The translations under genes were made by a program, and so were the position numbers. 64,000 bases of DNA. It comes from Corynebacterium tuberculostearicum (GTDB lineage Bacteria; Actinomycetota; Actinomycetes; Mycobacteriales; Mycobacteriaceae). Below, piece after piece: positions 50,957-60,145 of the stretch. The number at the start of each line of letters is the position of its first letter. The stretch's first letter is position 1. The stretch is taken from the NCBI RefSeq assembly GCF_016127015.1, contig NZ_CP065972.1, forward strand, positions 1,364,001 to 1,428,000, in the 5' to 3' direction. The notes beneath the pieces were generated by a model. The model was not told the DNA's origin and did not search any database. It worked only from the letters and a program-made list of their open reading frames with translations.

Positions 50957-52069
50957 ATGACCGAACTACTTACCTCCCCGCTTCATGCCGAGCACGAGAA
51001 GCTCGGCGCCACTTTCACGGCCTTCGGCCCGTGGAACATGCCCTTGAAGTACCAGAACGAGCTGGATGAGCACCGCGCGGTGCGCAGCACCGCTGGCCTC
51101 TTTGATCTGTCCCACATGGGCGAAATCTGGGTCAACGGCGCCGACGCCGGCAAGTTCTTGTCTTATGCCTTCATCTCCAACTTTGAGCCACTCAAGGTGG
51201 GCAAGGCCAAGTACTCCATGATTGCCGCTGAAGACGGCGGCATCATCGATGACCTGATTACCTACCGCTTTGAAGAGGACAAATTCCTCGTCGTGCCGAA
51301 TGCCGGCAATGCCGATACCGTGTGGGACGAACTCAATAAGCGCGCTGAGGGATTCGATGTTTCCCTGAAAAACGAGTCCCGCGACGTCGCCATGATCGCC
51401 GTCCAGGGCCCTAAGGCCGCAGAAATCCTCGTGCCGCTAGTAGAAGACAATAAGCAGGACGAGGTATATAACCTCGGCTACTACGCTGCCACCATGGGCA
51501 AGGTAGCGCGCACTTTCGCCATTATCGCGCGCACCGGCTACACCGGTGAGGATGGCTTCGAGCTCATCGTGTATAACTCCGATGCCCCGCAGCTGTGGGA
51601 AGAACTGCTCAAGGCCGGCGCGGAATACGACCTTAAGCCGTGCGGCCTTGCCGCCCGCGATTCCCTGCGCCTCGAGGCCGGCATGCCGCTCTACGGCAAC
51701 GAGCTCTCTCGCGATATCACCCCGGTAGAGGCGGGCATGGCGCGTGCCTTTGCCAAGAAGGAGGCCGATTTCGTCGGCGCCGAGGTCATCCGCCAGCGCG
51801 CCGCCGAAGGCCCGCAGGTAGCGATCACGGGTCTTACCTCCACGCAGCGCCGCGCCGCGCGCGCCGGAGCCGAAGTATTCATGGGAGACAAGAAGGTCGG
51901 AACCGTCACCTCCGGCCAGCCTTCCCCCACCCTGGGGCACCCAGTGGCTATCGCGCTGCTGGAAACCAGCGCCGAACTCGAGCCCGGCGCCGAAGTCGAA
52001 GTAGAGATCCGCGGCAAGCGCTATCCTTTTGAAGTAACCACGTTGCCGTTCTACAAGCGCGACAAGTAA
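50957..52069 (+). CDS. gcvT: Glycine cleavage system aminomethyltransferase, T protein
   Basis: Tetrahydrofolate-dependent T protein of 370 aa. It releases ammonia from the GcvH-bound aminomethyl group and makes methylene-THF. Folate-site features are LFDLSHMGEIWVNG, ARTGYTGEDGFEL (with the conserved Asp/Glu) and GLAARDSLRLEAGMPLYGNE. The C-terminal barrel includes GTVTSGQPSPTLGHPVAIALL. It is translated directly after gcvP, and a 36-nt spacer leads to gcvH. Confidence 0.97.
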   Translation: MTELLTSPLHAEHEKLGATFTAFGPWNMPLKYQNELDEHRAVRSTAGLFDLSHMGEIWVNGADAGKFLSYAFISNFEPLKVGKAKYSMIAAEDGGIIDDLITYRFEEDKFLVVPNAGNADTVWDELNKRAEGFDVSLKNESRDVAMIAVQGPKAAEILVPLVEDNKQDEVYNLGYYAATMGKVARTFAIIARTGYTGEDGFELIVYNSDAPQLWEELLKAGAEYDLKPCGLAARDSLRLEAGMPLYGNELSRDITPVEAGMARAFAKKEADFVGAEVIRQRAAEGPQVAITGLTSTQRRAARAGAEVFMGDKKVGTVTSGQPSPTLGHPVAIALLETSAELEPGAEVEVEIRGKRYPFEVTTLPFYKRDK

Positions 52070-52105
52070 ACATCTTCTCCACCAGCCCGAAAGGACTACA
52101 TCACC

Positions 52106-52498
52106 ATGGCTACCCTTCCACAAGATTTCTCCTACTCCGAAGACCACGAGTGGGTCAACGCCACCGCTGACGCCGTCGCAGGCGCTACCGTGCGCATCGG
52201 CATTACCTCCGTCGCTGCCGATCGCCTGGGCGAAGTTGTCTTTGCCGAACTGCCGGAGGTGGGCGATACCGTCACCGCCGGCGAGTCCTGCGGCGAGGTC
52301 GAGTCCACCAAGTCCGTCTCTGACCTCTACTCCCCTGTCACCGGCACCGTCAAGGCCGTTAACGAGGCCGTGCACGATGACTACGCGGTCATCAACAACG
52401 ACCCGTTTGGTGAGGGCTGGCTCTTCGAGGTCGAGGTAGATGAGGCCGGCGAGCTCATGGATGCCGCCGCCTACGCATCCGCTAACGGCCTGGACTAA
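52106..52498 (+). CDS. gcvH: Glycine cleavage system H protein
   Basis: Lipoyl carrier of 130 aa. The lipoyl-lysine is Lys69 in [14 protein letters not shown], within the hybrid-motif domain, and the start has [11 protein letters not shown]. It shuttles the aminomethyl group between GcvP, GcvT and dihydrolipoamide dehydrogenase. It can be an acceptor for the octanoyl group transferred by LipB, encoded next. SD AAGGAC is at 52091. A terminator follows the stop codon. Confidence 0.97.
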   Translation: MATLPQDFSYSEDHEWVNATADAVAGATVRIGITSVAADRLGEVVFAELPEVGDTVTAGESCGEVESTKSVSDLYSPVTGTVKAVNEAVHDDYAVINNDPFGEGWLFEVEVDEAGELMDAAAYASANGLD

Positions 52499-52509
52499 TT
52501 CGGCCCCAC

Positions 52510-52548
52510 GCGGGAGGGTGTGCCACGCGCATCCTCCCGCTTTGCTTT
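52510..52548 (+). terminator. Terminator between gcvH and lipB
   Basis: GCGGGAGG (52510-52517) pairs with CCTCCCGC (52533-52540), extended inside by GTG/CAT pairs, followed by TTTGCTTTG. It lies 12 nt after gcvH. Confidence 0.8.
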
Positions 52549-52578
52549 GCCCACCGCACCAGAGGAAACTTTGAGGCT

Positions 52579-53382
52579 ATGACTGCACCACGTGATCCCT
52601 TCTTCCCCGCCGAGCGTTCCATCCGCGCCTCCGATAAGCCACTAGAGGTTCGTTTCTTGGGCCGGATGGACTACCAAGAGGCGTGGGATTACCAGGCCGA
52701 GATAGCAGCCACCCGCGCCAAGGGCGAGCAAGGCGACGTGGTGCTGGTAGTCGAGCACCCGAACGTCTATACCGCCGGCAAGCGCACCCAGCCAGAGGAT
52801 ATGCCGGATAATGGCCTGCCCGTTATCACCGTGGACCGCGGCGGGCGCATCACCTGGCATGGCGAGGGCCAGCTGGTCATCTACCCCATTATCAAACTGG
52901 CCGAGCCTGTCGACGTCGTCGACTATGTCCGCCGCTTAGAGGAAGCCACCATCCAGACGGTCCGCCAGATGGGCGTGACCACCGCTGGGCGCATCGACGG
53001 CCGCTCGGGTGTTTGGGTCCCCTCCAGCACGCAGGCCAAGGATCCATCCGCGCCGAAACGCGACCGCAAGATTGCCGCGCTCGGCATCCGCATTACCCGC
53101 GGGGTGACCATGCACGGCTTGGCGCTCAATTGCTGCAATACACTGGACTATTACGACCACATTGTGGCCTGTGGCATCGACGACGCCGACGTCACCACCC
53201 TGTCCCTAGAACTCGGCCGCAAGGTCACCCTCGAGGACGCCACCCAGCCGCTTTTGCAGGCGCTGGACGACGCCCTCTCGGGCCGTCTCATCGTTGCCGA
53301 CCACACCTTCGGCTCAGCCCCGGATCCCACGAAGCTGGCGAATGAAAGGGCACGGGAGAGGCGTCGGCAAGCGCGGCACTAG
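52579..53382 (+). CDS. lipB: Lipoyl(octanoyl) transferase
   Basis: Transfers octanoyl from acyl carrier protein to lipoyl domains; 267 aa. Catalytic residues: Cys198 in [15 protein letters not shown] and Lys164 in RKIAALGIR, with [14 protein letters not shown] as the substrate loop. An insertion of about 10 residues ([14 protein letters not shown]) lengthens the loop before the lysine. The C-terminus is basic. It lies 100 nt before lipA and downstream of the glycine cleavage genes. Confidence 0.95.
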   Translation: MTAPRDPFFPAERSIRASDKPLEVRFLGRMDYQEAWDYQAEIAATRAKGEQGDVVLVVEHPNVYTAGKRTQPEDMPDNGLPVITVDRGGRITWHGEGQLVIYPIIKLAEPVDVVDYVRRLEEATIQTVRQMGVTTAGRIDGRSGVWVPSSTQAKDPSAPKRDRKIAALGIRITRGVTMHGLALNCCNTLDYYDHIVACGIDDADVTTLSLELGRKVTLEDATQPLLQALDDALSGRLIVADHTFGSAPDPTKLANERARERRRQARH

Positions 53383-53482
53383 CCCTCGTTCGGGGCTGGC
53401 GCGGAATAGGATGTGACCCCGGCGACTTATACCTAGAAGAGCTATTAGCCATCACCACCGTCAACCGATAAAGTGAGTTTTT

Positions 53483-54574
53483 GTGACTGTAAAGCCTGAA
53501 GGACGCAAGATGCTCCGCATTGAAAAGAAGAATGCGGAGTCACCCATCGAACAAAAGCCACGCTGGATCCGCAACCAGGTCCGCACCGGCCCGGGCTACG
53601 AGGACATGAAATCCCGTGTGGCCGGCGCCTCTCTGCACACCGTATGCCAAGAGGCAGGCTGCCCGAATATCCACGAGTGCTGGGAATCCCGCGAGGCTAC
53701 GTTCCTTATCGGTGGCGATAAGTGCACCCGCCGCTGCGACTTCTGCGATATTGCCACCGGCAAGCCGGAAGAATTAGACCGCGACGAGCCGCGCCGCGTG
53801 GCCGAAAATATCCGGGAAATGGACCTTAACTACACCACCATTACCGGCGTTACCCGCGACGATCTTCCGGATGAGGGCGCTTGGCTCTATGCCGAGGTGG
53901 TGCGCAAGATTCACGAGCTTAACCCGCATACCGGCGTGGAAAACCTCACCCCGGATTTCTCCGGCAAGCCGGACCTTTTGGAAGAGGTCTTTGAAGCCAA
54001 GCCAGAGGTCTTCGCCCACAACTTGGAAACCGTGCCGCGCATCTTTAAGCGCATCCGCCCGGCCTTCCGCTACGAGCGCTCCTTGGACGTTATCCGCCAG
54101 GCCCACGACTATGGCCTGATTACCAAGTCCAACCTGATTTTGGGCATGGGCGAGACCGAGGATGAGGTCGAGGAAGCATTGCGTGACCTGCGCTCTGCTG
54201 GCTGCGATATCATCACCATCACCCAGTACCTGCGCCCCGGCCCGCGCTTCCACCCGATTGAGCGCTGGGTGCGGCCAGAGGAATTCGTCGCCCACTCCAA
54301 GCTGGCCAAGGAGCTCGGCTTCGGCGGCGTCATGTCCGGTCCGCTGGTGCGCTCGTCCTACCGCGCCGGCCGTCTCTACGTGCAGGCCATGGAAAAGCGC
54401 GGCTTCGAGCTTCCAGAAAACCTCAAGCATCTGGCCGAGACCTCCCAGGGTGCCACCGCCCAAGAGGCCTCCACTCTGCTGGAGAAGTACGGCCCATCGG
54501 AAGAGACTCCTGTGACCACCCGCATGGCCAAGACCCCGGCTAATGCGAATTCGGCGGCGGCCACCATCCGCTAA
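53483..54574 (+). CDS. lipA: Lipoyl synthase
   Basis: Radical SAM enzyme inserting two sulfurs into octanoyl groups; 363 aa. The auxiliary cluster cysteines are in [16 protein letters not shown], and the radical SAM C-x3-C-x2-C motif is CTRRCDFC. Later blocks include [39 protein letters not shown] and the [10 protein letters not shown] serine region. Start is GTG 53483. Alternative internal starts (for example ATG for MLRIEKKN) are possible but the upstream region reads as corynebacterial LipA. Confidence 0.96.
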   Translation: MTVKPEGRKMLRIEKKNAESPIEQKPRWIRNQVRTGPGYEDMKSRVAGASLHTVCQEAGCPNIHECWESREATFLIGGDKCTRRCDFCDIATGKPEELDRDEPRRVAENIREMDLNYTTITGVTRDDLPDEGAWLYAEVVRKIHELNPHTGVENLTPDFSGKPDLLEEVFEAKPEVFAHNLETVPRIFKRIRPAFRYERSLDVIRQAHDYGLITKSNLILGMGETEDEVEEALRDLRSAGCDIITITQYLRPGPRFHPIERWVRPEEFVAHSKLAKELGFGGVMSGPLVRSSYRAGRLYVQAMEKRGFELPENLKHLAETSQGATAQEASTLLEKYGPSEETPVTTRMAKTPANANSAAATIR

Positions 54575-54589
54575 ACCGAACGTTTTCAC

Positions 54590-54620
54590 AACGGCCTGCG
54601 TTTTCGCGTGGGCCGTTTTA
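54590..54620 (+). terminator. Terminator of lipA
   Basis: AACGGCC (54590-54596) pairs with GGCCGTT (54611-54617), with an inner GCG/CGC pair around TTTT, followed by TTAAC. It lies 15 nt after the lipA stop. Confidence 0.75.
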
Positions 54621-54654
54621 ACATTTATGCCCGTTGACCTTTAAAGTAGGAGCC

Positions 54655-55440
54655 ATGGCGAAAGATGACAAGGCAGCACTAAAGGCTGCAAAGAAGCAAG
54701 AACGCGCGGCCAAGCGCCAGCAGCGTAAGCAAACCTGGTCCCAGATGTGGCAAGCATTCAATATGCAGCGCAAGCAGGATAAGGCGCTTATCCCTATCAT
54801 GCTGGGTGCCTTCCTGGGCATGGGCTTGCTCTTCTTCCTCATTGGCCTGCTTTTTGGCGGCCAGTGGTTCATGCTCATCCTCGGCTTGGGCATCGGCGCG
54901 CTGCTCGCCATGTTCCTCTTTACCCGCCGCCTTGAGCGCGATATGTACAAGCGCGTGGAAGACCAACCGGGCGCTGCCGGCTGGGCGCTGGAGCAGCAGC
55001 TGCGCAATACCGTGGGTATCGTGTGGTCCGTAAAGACCGGTGTGGCCGCTACCCGCCAGCAGGATCTTATCCACCGCGTCATCGGCAACGCCGGCGTCAT
55101 CTTCGTGTGCGAGGGCAATAAGAACCGTGTCCGCCCCACCTTGAACCAGCTGAAGAAGCGTGTAGACAAGATCGCCGGCGGCGTTCCCATCTACGAAATC
55201 TTCGTGGGCAACGGCGAGGACGAGGTTCCCGTATCCAAGCTGCGCAATAAGGTCATGAAGCTGCCACGCAACTTCAATAAGAACGAAACCTACGACAACA
55301 TCCGCCGCATCGAGGCCATGGACTCCATGCCGGGTACCACCCCGGGTATGCCTAAGGGCCCGATGCCCCACCAGGCGCAGAACATGGCCGGCATGAACCG
55401 CCGCATGCGCCGCGCCCAGCAGCGCAAGAAGAATAAATAA
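54655..55440 (+). CDS. DUF4191 family membrane protein
   Basis: A 261-aa protein of unknown function. The N-terminus is a Lys/Ala-rich helix (KAALKAAKKQERAAKRQQRK). Two membrane helices (about 43-62 and 66-86) follow. A soluble C-terminal domain contains GNAGVIFVCEGNKNRVRPTL and a Met/Pro-rich tail (MPGTTPGMPKGPMPH). DUF4191 genes sit after lipA across corynebacteria and mycobacteria. The start is ATG 54655, 7 nt behind a TAAAGT -10, consistent with a leaderless mRNA. Confidence 0.87.
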   Translation: MAKDDKAALKAAKKQERAAKRQQRKQTWSQMWQAFNMQRKQDKALIPIMLGAFLGMGLLFFLIGLLFGGQWFMLILGLGIGALLAMFLFTRRLERDMYKRVEDQPGAAGWALEQQLRNTVGIVWSVKTGVAATRQQDLIHRVIGNAGVIFVCEGNKNRVRPTLNQLKKRVDKIAGGVPIYEIFVGNGEDEVPVSKLRNKVMKLPRNFNKNETYDNIRRIEAMDSMPGTTPGMPKGPMPHQAQNMAGMNRRMRRAQQRKKNK

Positions 55441-55451
55441 ACGCTAAAGCT

Positions 55452-55492
55452 AATCCCTGCTACACCGTCTACGGCGTAGCAGGGATTTTCTT
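55452..55492 (+). terminator. Terminator of the DUF4191 gene
   Basis: AATCCCTGCTAC (55452-55463) pairs with GTAGCAGGGATT (55476-55487), then TTCTT. It also shields the convergent RDD gene, whose side lacks a good T-run. Confidence 0.85.
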
Positions 55493-55513
55493 ATGCCTTT
55501 GAAAGCAGGCTGT

Positions 55514-55987
55514 TTAGGAGCGAATAACGATAGTACCGGTGGCGCGGTCATGCATTCCGCGTCCATCCGCATCAACCATAGCCGCTGGGAACAGCACACC
55601 TGTGAGCACTGTGCGCAGCGCCGCGCGCCATAGGCCCACGCGGGCACCGGGGACATCGAGTCGCGCCACGCCCATACCCAACAGCAGCATGCCGGGGGTG
55701 CGAGCAAAGAGCCAACCACACACGATGCCCATGATGACCCACAGGGCGTAGCCCAAGAAAGCCACGCCCCCAAGTTCCGTGGTGAACATGTGGATCAGGT
55801 TGGCAATGAGCATGCACACGATCCAGTCAATGGCCACGGCGCCGGCGCGGCGGCCAACGGGGGCCAGTGACCCCGGCCCGGACTCCGGAAGGCCGAGCTT
55901 TTCGCCCGGCCAGCGGCCGGGGCCTTCCATGTCATCGTATTCGCCCGGAATATTCGGCCCGTCGAGCCACGTACGCTTATCTGCCAT
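55514..55987 (-). CDS. RDD family membrane protein
   Basis: A 157-aa protein with the RDD domain. A Gly/Pro-rich N-terminus is followed by LAPVGRRAGAVAIDWIVCML (R and D of the first RDD helix), two further membrane segments, and the GMLLLGMGVARLD signature. The C-terminus DADGRGMHDRATGTIVI is typical. RDD proteins are small transporters or cofactors of unknown substrate. ATG 55987 lies 7 nt after a TAGATT -10, so the mRNA is likely leaderless; the open frame extending to 56491 overlaps glnA antisense and is not coding. Encoded divergently from glnA. Confidence 0.87.
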   Translation of the reverse strand: MADKRTWLDGPNIPGEYDDMEGPGRWPGEKLGLPESGPGSLAPVGRRAGAVAIDWIVCMLIANLIHMFTTELGGVAFLGYALWVIMGIVCGWLFARTPGMLLLGMGVARLDVPGARVGLWRAALRTVLTGVLFPAAMVDADGRGMHDRATGTIVIRS

Positions 55988-56105
55988 GCTCACCAATCTA
56001 GCGGGCACAAAGTGAGATGTGAAACGAGGGGAATCGCGATGCCCACGGTGAGAACCTAGTAGGCTATAGAGAGACAATTCACCGGTCAACAACGAGGAGA
56101 CAAAC

Positions 56106-57539
56106 GTGTCTTTCGAGACAGTGCAGGACATCGTCCAATTCATTAAGGACGAGGACGTAAAGTTCGTCGATATCCGCTTTACGGACGTCCCGGGCACCGA
56201 GCACCACTTTTCCATCCCAGCAGATGAGTTCACCGTAGAAGATGCCGAAAATGGCCTTGCCTTCGACGGCTCCTCAATCCGCGGATTCACCACCATCGAT
56301 GAGTCCGATATGACCCTGCTGCCGGATCCAGCCACCGCGCATATCGATCCGTTCCGCACGGCCAAGACCTTGAACATCAAATTCTTCGTCCACGACCCAT
56401 TTACCTTTGAGCCTTTCTCCCGCGACCCGCGCAACATCGCGCGCAAGGCGGAAGAGTACCTGCAGTCCACCGGCATTGCCGATACCTGCAACTTTGGCGC
56501 TGAGGCCGAGTTCTACCTCTTTGACTCCGTGCGCTACGCCACCGATGCCCAGCACGGTTTCTATGAGGTGGACTCCGATGAGGGTTGGTGGAACCGCGAT
56601 AGCGAAACCAACTTCGACGGCACCCCGAATACTGGCTACAAGACCCGCATGAAGGGTGGCTACTTCCCCACCGCTCCGTATGACAAGCACGGTGAGGTGC
56701 GCGACGCCATGGTGGAAAACCTGCAGAAGGTTGGCTTCCAGATCGAGCGCTTCCACCACGAGGTCGGCGCCGGCCAGAATGAGATCAACTACCGCTTCAA
56801 CTCCATGTTGCACGCGGGCGATGACATTCAAACTTTCAAATACGTGATCAAGCAGACTGCGGCACAGTGGGGCAAGACCGCAACTTTCATGCCCAAGCCG
56901 CTGGCCGGCGATAATGGTTCCGGTATGCACGCCCACATGTCCCTGTGGAAGGACGGCAAGCCTCTCTTCCACGACGAGGCTGGCTACGCAGGCCTTTCCG
57001 ATATCGCCCGCTACTACATCGGCGGCATCCTCCACCACGCTGGTGCCGTTCTCGCATTCACCAACCCGACGCTGAACTCCTACCACCGCCTGGTGCCGGG
57101 CTTCGAGGCCCCGATTAACCTGGTGTACTCCCAGCGCAACCGCTCGGCCGCTATCCGTATCCCGATTACCGGTTCCAACCCGAAGGCCAAGCGCATCGAG
57201 TTCCGCGCACCGGATCCATCCGGCAACCCGTACTTGGGCTTTGCCGCCATGATGATGGCCGGCATCGACGGTGTAAAGAACCGCATTGAGCCGCACGCTC
57301 CAGTTGATAAGGACCTCTACGAGCTGCCGCCCGCAGAGGCTGAGTCCATCCCCCAGGCACCGACCTCCCTCGAGGCTTCCCTCAAGGCCCTGCAGGAGGA
57401 CATGGACTTCCTCACCGAAGGCGATGTCTTCACCGAGGATCTCATCGAGACCTACATCAACTACAAGTACGAGAACGAGATCAACCCGGTTCGCCTGCGT
57501 CCTACCCCGCAGGAATTTGAGATGTACTACGATTGCTAA
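56106..57539 (+). CDS. glnA: Glutamine synthetase type I
   Basis: Assimilates ammonia into glutamine; 477 aa. Blocks: [38 protein letters not shown], the metal-site [44 protein letters not shown] and the adenylylation loop [11 protein letters not shown] with Tyr405. The loop indicates control by GlnE adenylylation (the GSI-beta class). Start is GTG 56106 after GAGGAG. No AmtR box was recognised in the 118-nt divergent spacer. Confidence 0.97.
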   Translation: MSFETVQDIVQFIKDEDVKFVDIRFTDVPGTEHHFSIPADEFTVEDAENGLAFDGSSIRGFTTIDESDMTLLPDPATAHIDPFRTAKTLNIKFFVHDPFTFEPFSRDPRNIARKAEEYLQSTGIADTCNFGAEAEFYLFDSVRYATDAQHGFYEVDSDEGWWNRDSETNFDGTPNTGYKTRMKGGYFPTAPYDKHGEVRDAMVENLQKVGFQIERFHHEVGAGQNEINYRFNSMLHAGDDIQTFKYVIKQTAAQWGKTATFMPKPLAGDNGSGMHAHMSLWKDGKPLFHDEAGYAGLSDIARYYIGGILHHAGAVLAFTNPTLNSYHRLVPGFEAPINLVYSQRNRSAAIRIPITGSNPKAKRIEFRAPDPSGNPYLGFAAMMMAGIDGVKNRIEPHAPVDKDLYELPPAEAESIPQAPTSLEASLKALQEDMDFLTEGDVFTEDLIETYINYKYENEINPVRLRPTPQEFEMYYDC

Positions 57540-57588
57540 AGCAGCGTTTGCCGACGCCCCCTCTCGCCACCGGCTTTCCGCCTTCCTA

Positions 57589-57626
57589 GGCTCCCATATT
57601 GCTGAGTGCCGATTGGGGGCTTTGCA
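57589..57626 (+). terminator. Weak possible terminator after glnA
   Basis: AGGCTCCCA pairs imperfectly with TGGGGGCTTT across a 20-nt loop. Only a weak candidate; the rest of 57540-57785 contains no gene. Confidence 0.35.
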
Positions 57627-57785
57627 GATCCTATGTGCACTTTGGATTCAGAAGTTTTGAACCCACTGCCCTTGGTTCTTAGCGCTGCCCCACTCCTTGT
57701 TGATTGACCATCGCAGCGTTTTCCAAATGCATGGCACGTGAGTAAAACCTTGCGCAAATGATTACTAAGGTTGCGCATTTTGAGC

Positions 57786-57791
57786 TATAAT
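57786..57791 (+). promoter_or_regulatory. -10 element TATAAT of the Abi locus
   Basis: A perfect TATAAT, with start of transcription expected near 57798. It lies just upstream of the structured leader and 78 nt before the Abi-family start codon. No good -35 at standard spacing. Confidence 0.65.
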
Positions 57792-57797
57792 CTAGTC

Positions 57798-57860
57798 AAT
57801 CGATACCCCCTCCAAGCTTCCCATAGGAACAGCTCAATATGAGAGGGGGGCTTTGCTATT
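57798..57860 (+). ncRNA. Compact structured RNA preceding the AbiF-like gene
   Basis: CCCCCTC (57806-57812) pairs with GAGGGGG (57843-57849). Nested inside, AGC-TTCC (57815-57821) pairs with GGAA-CA-GCT (57826-57834) around a 4-nt CATA loop. A CTTT and T-rich stretch follow, so the structure can also act as terminator or attenuator ahead of the gene. Weinberg-type abiF motif RNAs are known upstream of abiF genes, and AbiF-like HEPN toxins have been described with RNA antitoxins. Equating this hairpin with that class is inference from position and shape. Confidence 0.6.
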
Positions 57861-57868
57861 CTGAAGCA

Positions 57869-58774
57869 ATGAACCGCAGGAAGAAGTTCCTTAGCATTGA
57901 AGAGCAAGTTAGTTTAATTCAACGCCGTGGGTTAATCCTTCCTTCCGAAAAATCTGCTAAAAATTTCCTTGAGCGTCAAAATTATTACCGCTTTTCGGGC
58001 TACATGCGGTACTTCCAAGAAGACTTAGCTGGGGACGAAGCCAGATTCTATCCTGACACCCAGTGGGATGAAATAGTTAATATCTACCGGTTGGACGTCG
58101 AGCTTCGTTCTTTTCTTCTCCGCGGGCTCCAAGAAGCAGAGCTAGCGGCCAGAACGGCTTTTGCCCTCAGCGAAGGTGAAATCCATTCTCCTTACGAGGA
58201 GTATCTTCAGCCCACTGCTTACCGACGCCCACCAAATCCAGCTATGACGCCCACGCACCATCTAATAATCAGTGAGCTCAAGCGATCTAAGGAACCATAC
58301 CTCCACAAATACCGAAAGGATTCAGGATCCGACACTGAGAGGTGGATTTACGATGTCCCAATTTGGGTGGCAGTTGAGGCATTGTCCTTTGGTACGTTGT
58401 CGAAAGCAATAAGCTTCCGAAACGATGACAACCAAGTTTACGCAAAGACTTGTTCCATTCTTGGCGTAAAGAAACAATATTTAACGCGCCAATTGCGCTC
58501 TTTTACTTTCGTGAGAAATAAGTGTGCTCACTCAGCTCGGTTATGGAACAGTTTCGTCTTGGACCAACCTTCAGTTTCCAATGCTACGAAACGGCGTGCT
58601 GAGAGAGTTTTGGGTCAAAATTATGGCGAGAACTCTCTACTGGCAGTAATTGTAGCCCTTGATAACTTTCTCTTTCTGACGAATTCGTGGGTTGGATTTT
58701 TGGATGAGTATATGGAGCTGGTCGAACGAAATCCGGCTTTCCACCAAGGTATAGCGAATCCTCATCATTCATAG
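57869..58774 (+). CDS. Abi family (AbiD/AbiF-like) HEPN ribonuclease
   Basis: Abortive-infection family protein of 301 aa. The N-terminus has the family blocks FLSIEEQVSLIQRRGLILP and NYYRFSGYMRYF. The C-terminal helical domain contains the HEPN R-x4-H motif VRNKCAHSARLW (Arg216, His221). This is the catalytic motif of RNA-cleaving HEPN toxins, and it is intact. I start at ATG 57869; an in-frame ATG at 57839 is inside the hairpin arm. Codon use is distinctly AT-richer than glnA and the transporter next door, suggesting horizontal transfer. Likely an anti-phage or toxin-antitoxin component controlled by the upstream RNA. Confidence 0.85.
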   Translation: MNRRKKFLSIEEQVSLIQRRGLILPSEKSAKNFLERQNYYRFSGYMRYFQEDLAGDEARFYPDTQWDEIVNIYRLDVELRSFLLRGLQEAELAARTAFALSEGEIHSPYEEYLQPTAYRRPPNPAMTPTHHLIISELKRSKEPYLHKYRKDSGSDTERWIYDVPIWVAVEALSFGTLSKAISFRNDDNQVYAKTCSILGVKKQYLTRQLRSFTFVRNKCAHSARLWNSFVLDQPSVSNATKRRAERVLGQNYGENSLLAVIVALDNFLFLTNSWVGFLDEYMELVERNPAFHQGIANPHHS

Positions 58775-58933
58775 CCTCCTTGCTGTATGAACACGCAATG
58801 GTGTTCCAGCCCTTTCTTGCGACCCCGGACACATATTCTTTAGGTCTTGACCCCGACCCCTAATCCAGCGCTAGTTGAGAGTTCTCACCAGCAAAAACGA
58901 CAGCAAAATTCTGATAACCCAACCGAAAGAAAT

Positions 58934-58939
58934 TAACAT
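58934..58939 (+). promoter_or_regulatory. -10 hexamer TAACAT of the TDT transporter
   Basis: TAACAT (TANNNT) ends 6 nt before GTG 58946, suggesting a leaderless transcript. Confidence 0.5.
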
Positions 58940-58945
58940 GTGGGT

Positions 58946-59917
58946 GTGACTGATAGATTCCGCCAACTCCCAGCCCCTGGCCCCGCGTGGGGAGGCAGCC
59001 TCATGGGCACCTCCATCGTTTCGCGCCTGCTCGTGGAAGAAGACATGATGATCCTGGCCGGCATTTTTGCCGCCATCGCGTGCGTCATCTTTGTCGTTCT
59101 CACCGCGGGCTTCTTGCGCTACCGCCACCCTGCCTTTGAGCGCACCACTATGGCGGAGTGGTCGATGTTTTTCATCGGAATCCTGGCGCTCGGTGCCGCG
59201 CTTTCCGGCCTGACGGATATCCCTACATTCCGCCTAGTGGGCTTTTGGATCGGTGGCCCAGTTACGGTTATCACGTGGGCTATCCAGCTCACGCGCTTTG
59301 ATGGCGAACCGAAGTTCACCTGGGGCCTGCCGCTGGTCGGCCCTATGATTTCAGCTTCCGTTTCCGGTTGGCTAGCTAATGATTACGGCCCGCTCTACCA
59401 CGTGATGGGTACGGTATTTTTCTTCATGTCCCTGGTGACGGCGGTGCCCACCTTCGCCCGCGTGTACTGGGCCGCATGGCACGGCAAGGTGGATTTCACC
59501 GGCGCGAAATCAGCCACCGCATGGGTCCCGCTAGGCGTAGTGGGCCAGTCCACGACAGCAATGCAGATTCTCTTCCCCGGACCGTTCTCCATCTATTACG
59601 GCGTTACGGCGCTTATTATCGCCATTCCGCTGTCCATCTACGCGATGTTTACCTTCTATCCCAATGTGGCACGGTGGGTTCCGTACTCCCCGGCGTGGTG
59701 GTCCTGCACATTCCCGCCAGGAACCGTAAGCATGGGCGGCCACCAGCTGGCATTGGTCAATGGCTCCGAGCTTATCGACGCCATTGCGCTCACCATTCCC
59801 GTTCTCCTCACCGCCCACTGGGCGCTGTGTTCCACCCGCTTCCTCAGCTGGGTGTGGGAGGGAAAGAAGGAAACCGGCCCTGAAGAACCACTCATTAAGA
59901 CGGGTCCAGAAAGGTAG
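58946..59917 (+). CDS. TDT/SLAC1-family anion transporter
   Basis: Membrane transporter of the tellurite-resistance/dicarboxylate (TDT, voltage-dependent anion channel) family; 323 aa with about nine to ten helices. Family blocks: PAPGPAWGGSLMGTSIVSRL, FDGEPKFTWGLPLVGPMISA, PLGVVGQSTTAMQILF and SPAWWSCTFPPGT. Substrate cannot be told; members move malate, sulfite or other anions. The GTG start is chosen by spacing to the TAACAT -10. It is the first normal-composition gene after the Abi locus. Confidence 0.87.
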   Translation: MTDRFRQLPAPGPAWGGSLMGTSIVSRLLVEEDMMILAGIFAAIACVIFVVLTAGFLRYRHPAFERTTMAEWSMFFIGILALGAALSGLTDIPTFRLVGFWIGGPVTVITWAIQLTRFDGEPKFTWGLPLVGPMISASVSGWLANDYGPLYHVMGTVFFFMSLVTAVPTFARVYWAAWHGKVDFTGAKSATAWVPLGVVGQSTTAMQILFPGPFSIYYGVTALIIAIPLSIYAMFTFYPNVARWVPYSPAWWSCTFPPGTVSMGGHQLALVNGSELIDAIALTIPVLLTAHWALCSTRFLSWVWEGKKETGPEEPLIKTGPER

Positions 59918-59935
59918 CAAGAAGGCGCAGCCACT

Positions 59936-60145
59936 ATGCGAGACGCTAGCTTTGAACGAGGCAAGCGCCGCACACGCCGCCGCACGCGTGAAGCGCGACC
60001 GCGGCGCGAGCACTGGAGCAGGGAATACGCAATCTATGCGGAAGATTCCTGGGGCATAGATGACTTGGGCCCCGAGGGCGGCGAGAATTCCGTGCGCGCC
60101 TATTCCGGTGGCCGCGCAGATGGCAATCGTCGCCGGCGCGGCTGA
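59936..60145 (+). CDS. Small basic hypothetical protein, 69 aa
   Basis: No function recognised. Strongly charged: an Arg-rich N-terminus (RGKRRTRRRTREARPRRE) and a C-terminus ending NRRRRG, with an acidic middle (AEDSWGIDDLGPEGGE). It may bind nucleic acid or polyphosphate; that is inference. An AGAAGG precedes ATG 59936, and its stop overlaps the next start as TGATG, which supports real translation. Confidence 0.6.
   Translation: MRDASFERGKRRTRRRTREARPRREHWSREYAIYAEDSWGIDDLGPEGGENSVRAYSGGRADGNRRRRG

Noticed and set aside
56274..57296. A 340-codon open frame antisense to glnA
   Set aside because: Shadow of a highly conserved glutamine synthetase gene; no start context.
58825..58870. Possible insertion-sequence remnant (two GACCCCG copies about 30 nt apart)
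   Set aside because: Too short, no inverted ends with target duplication and no transposase fragment nearby.
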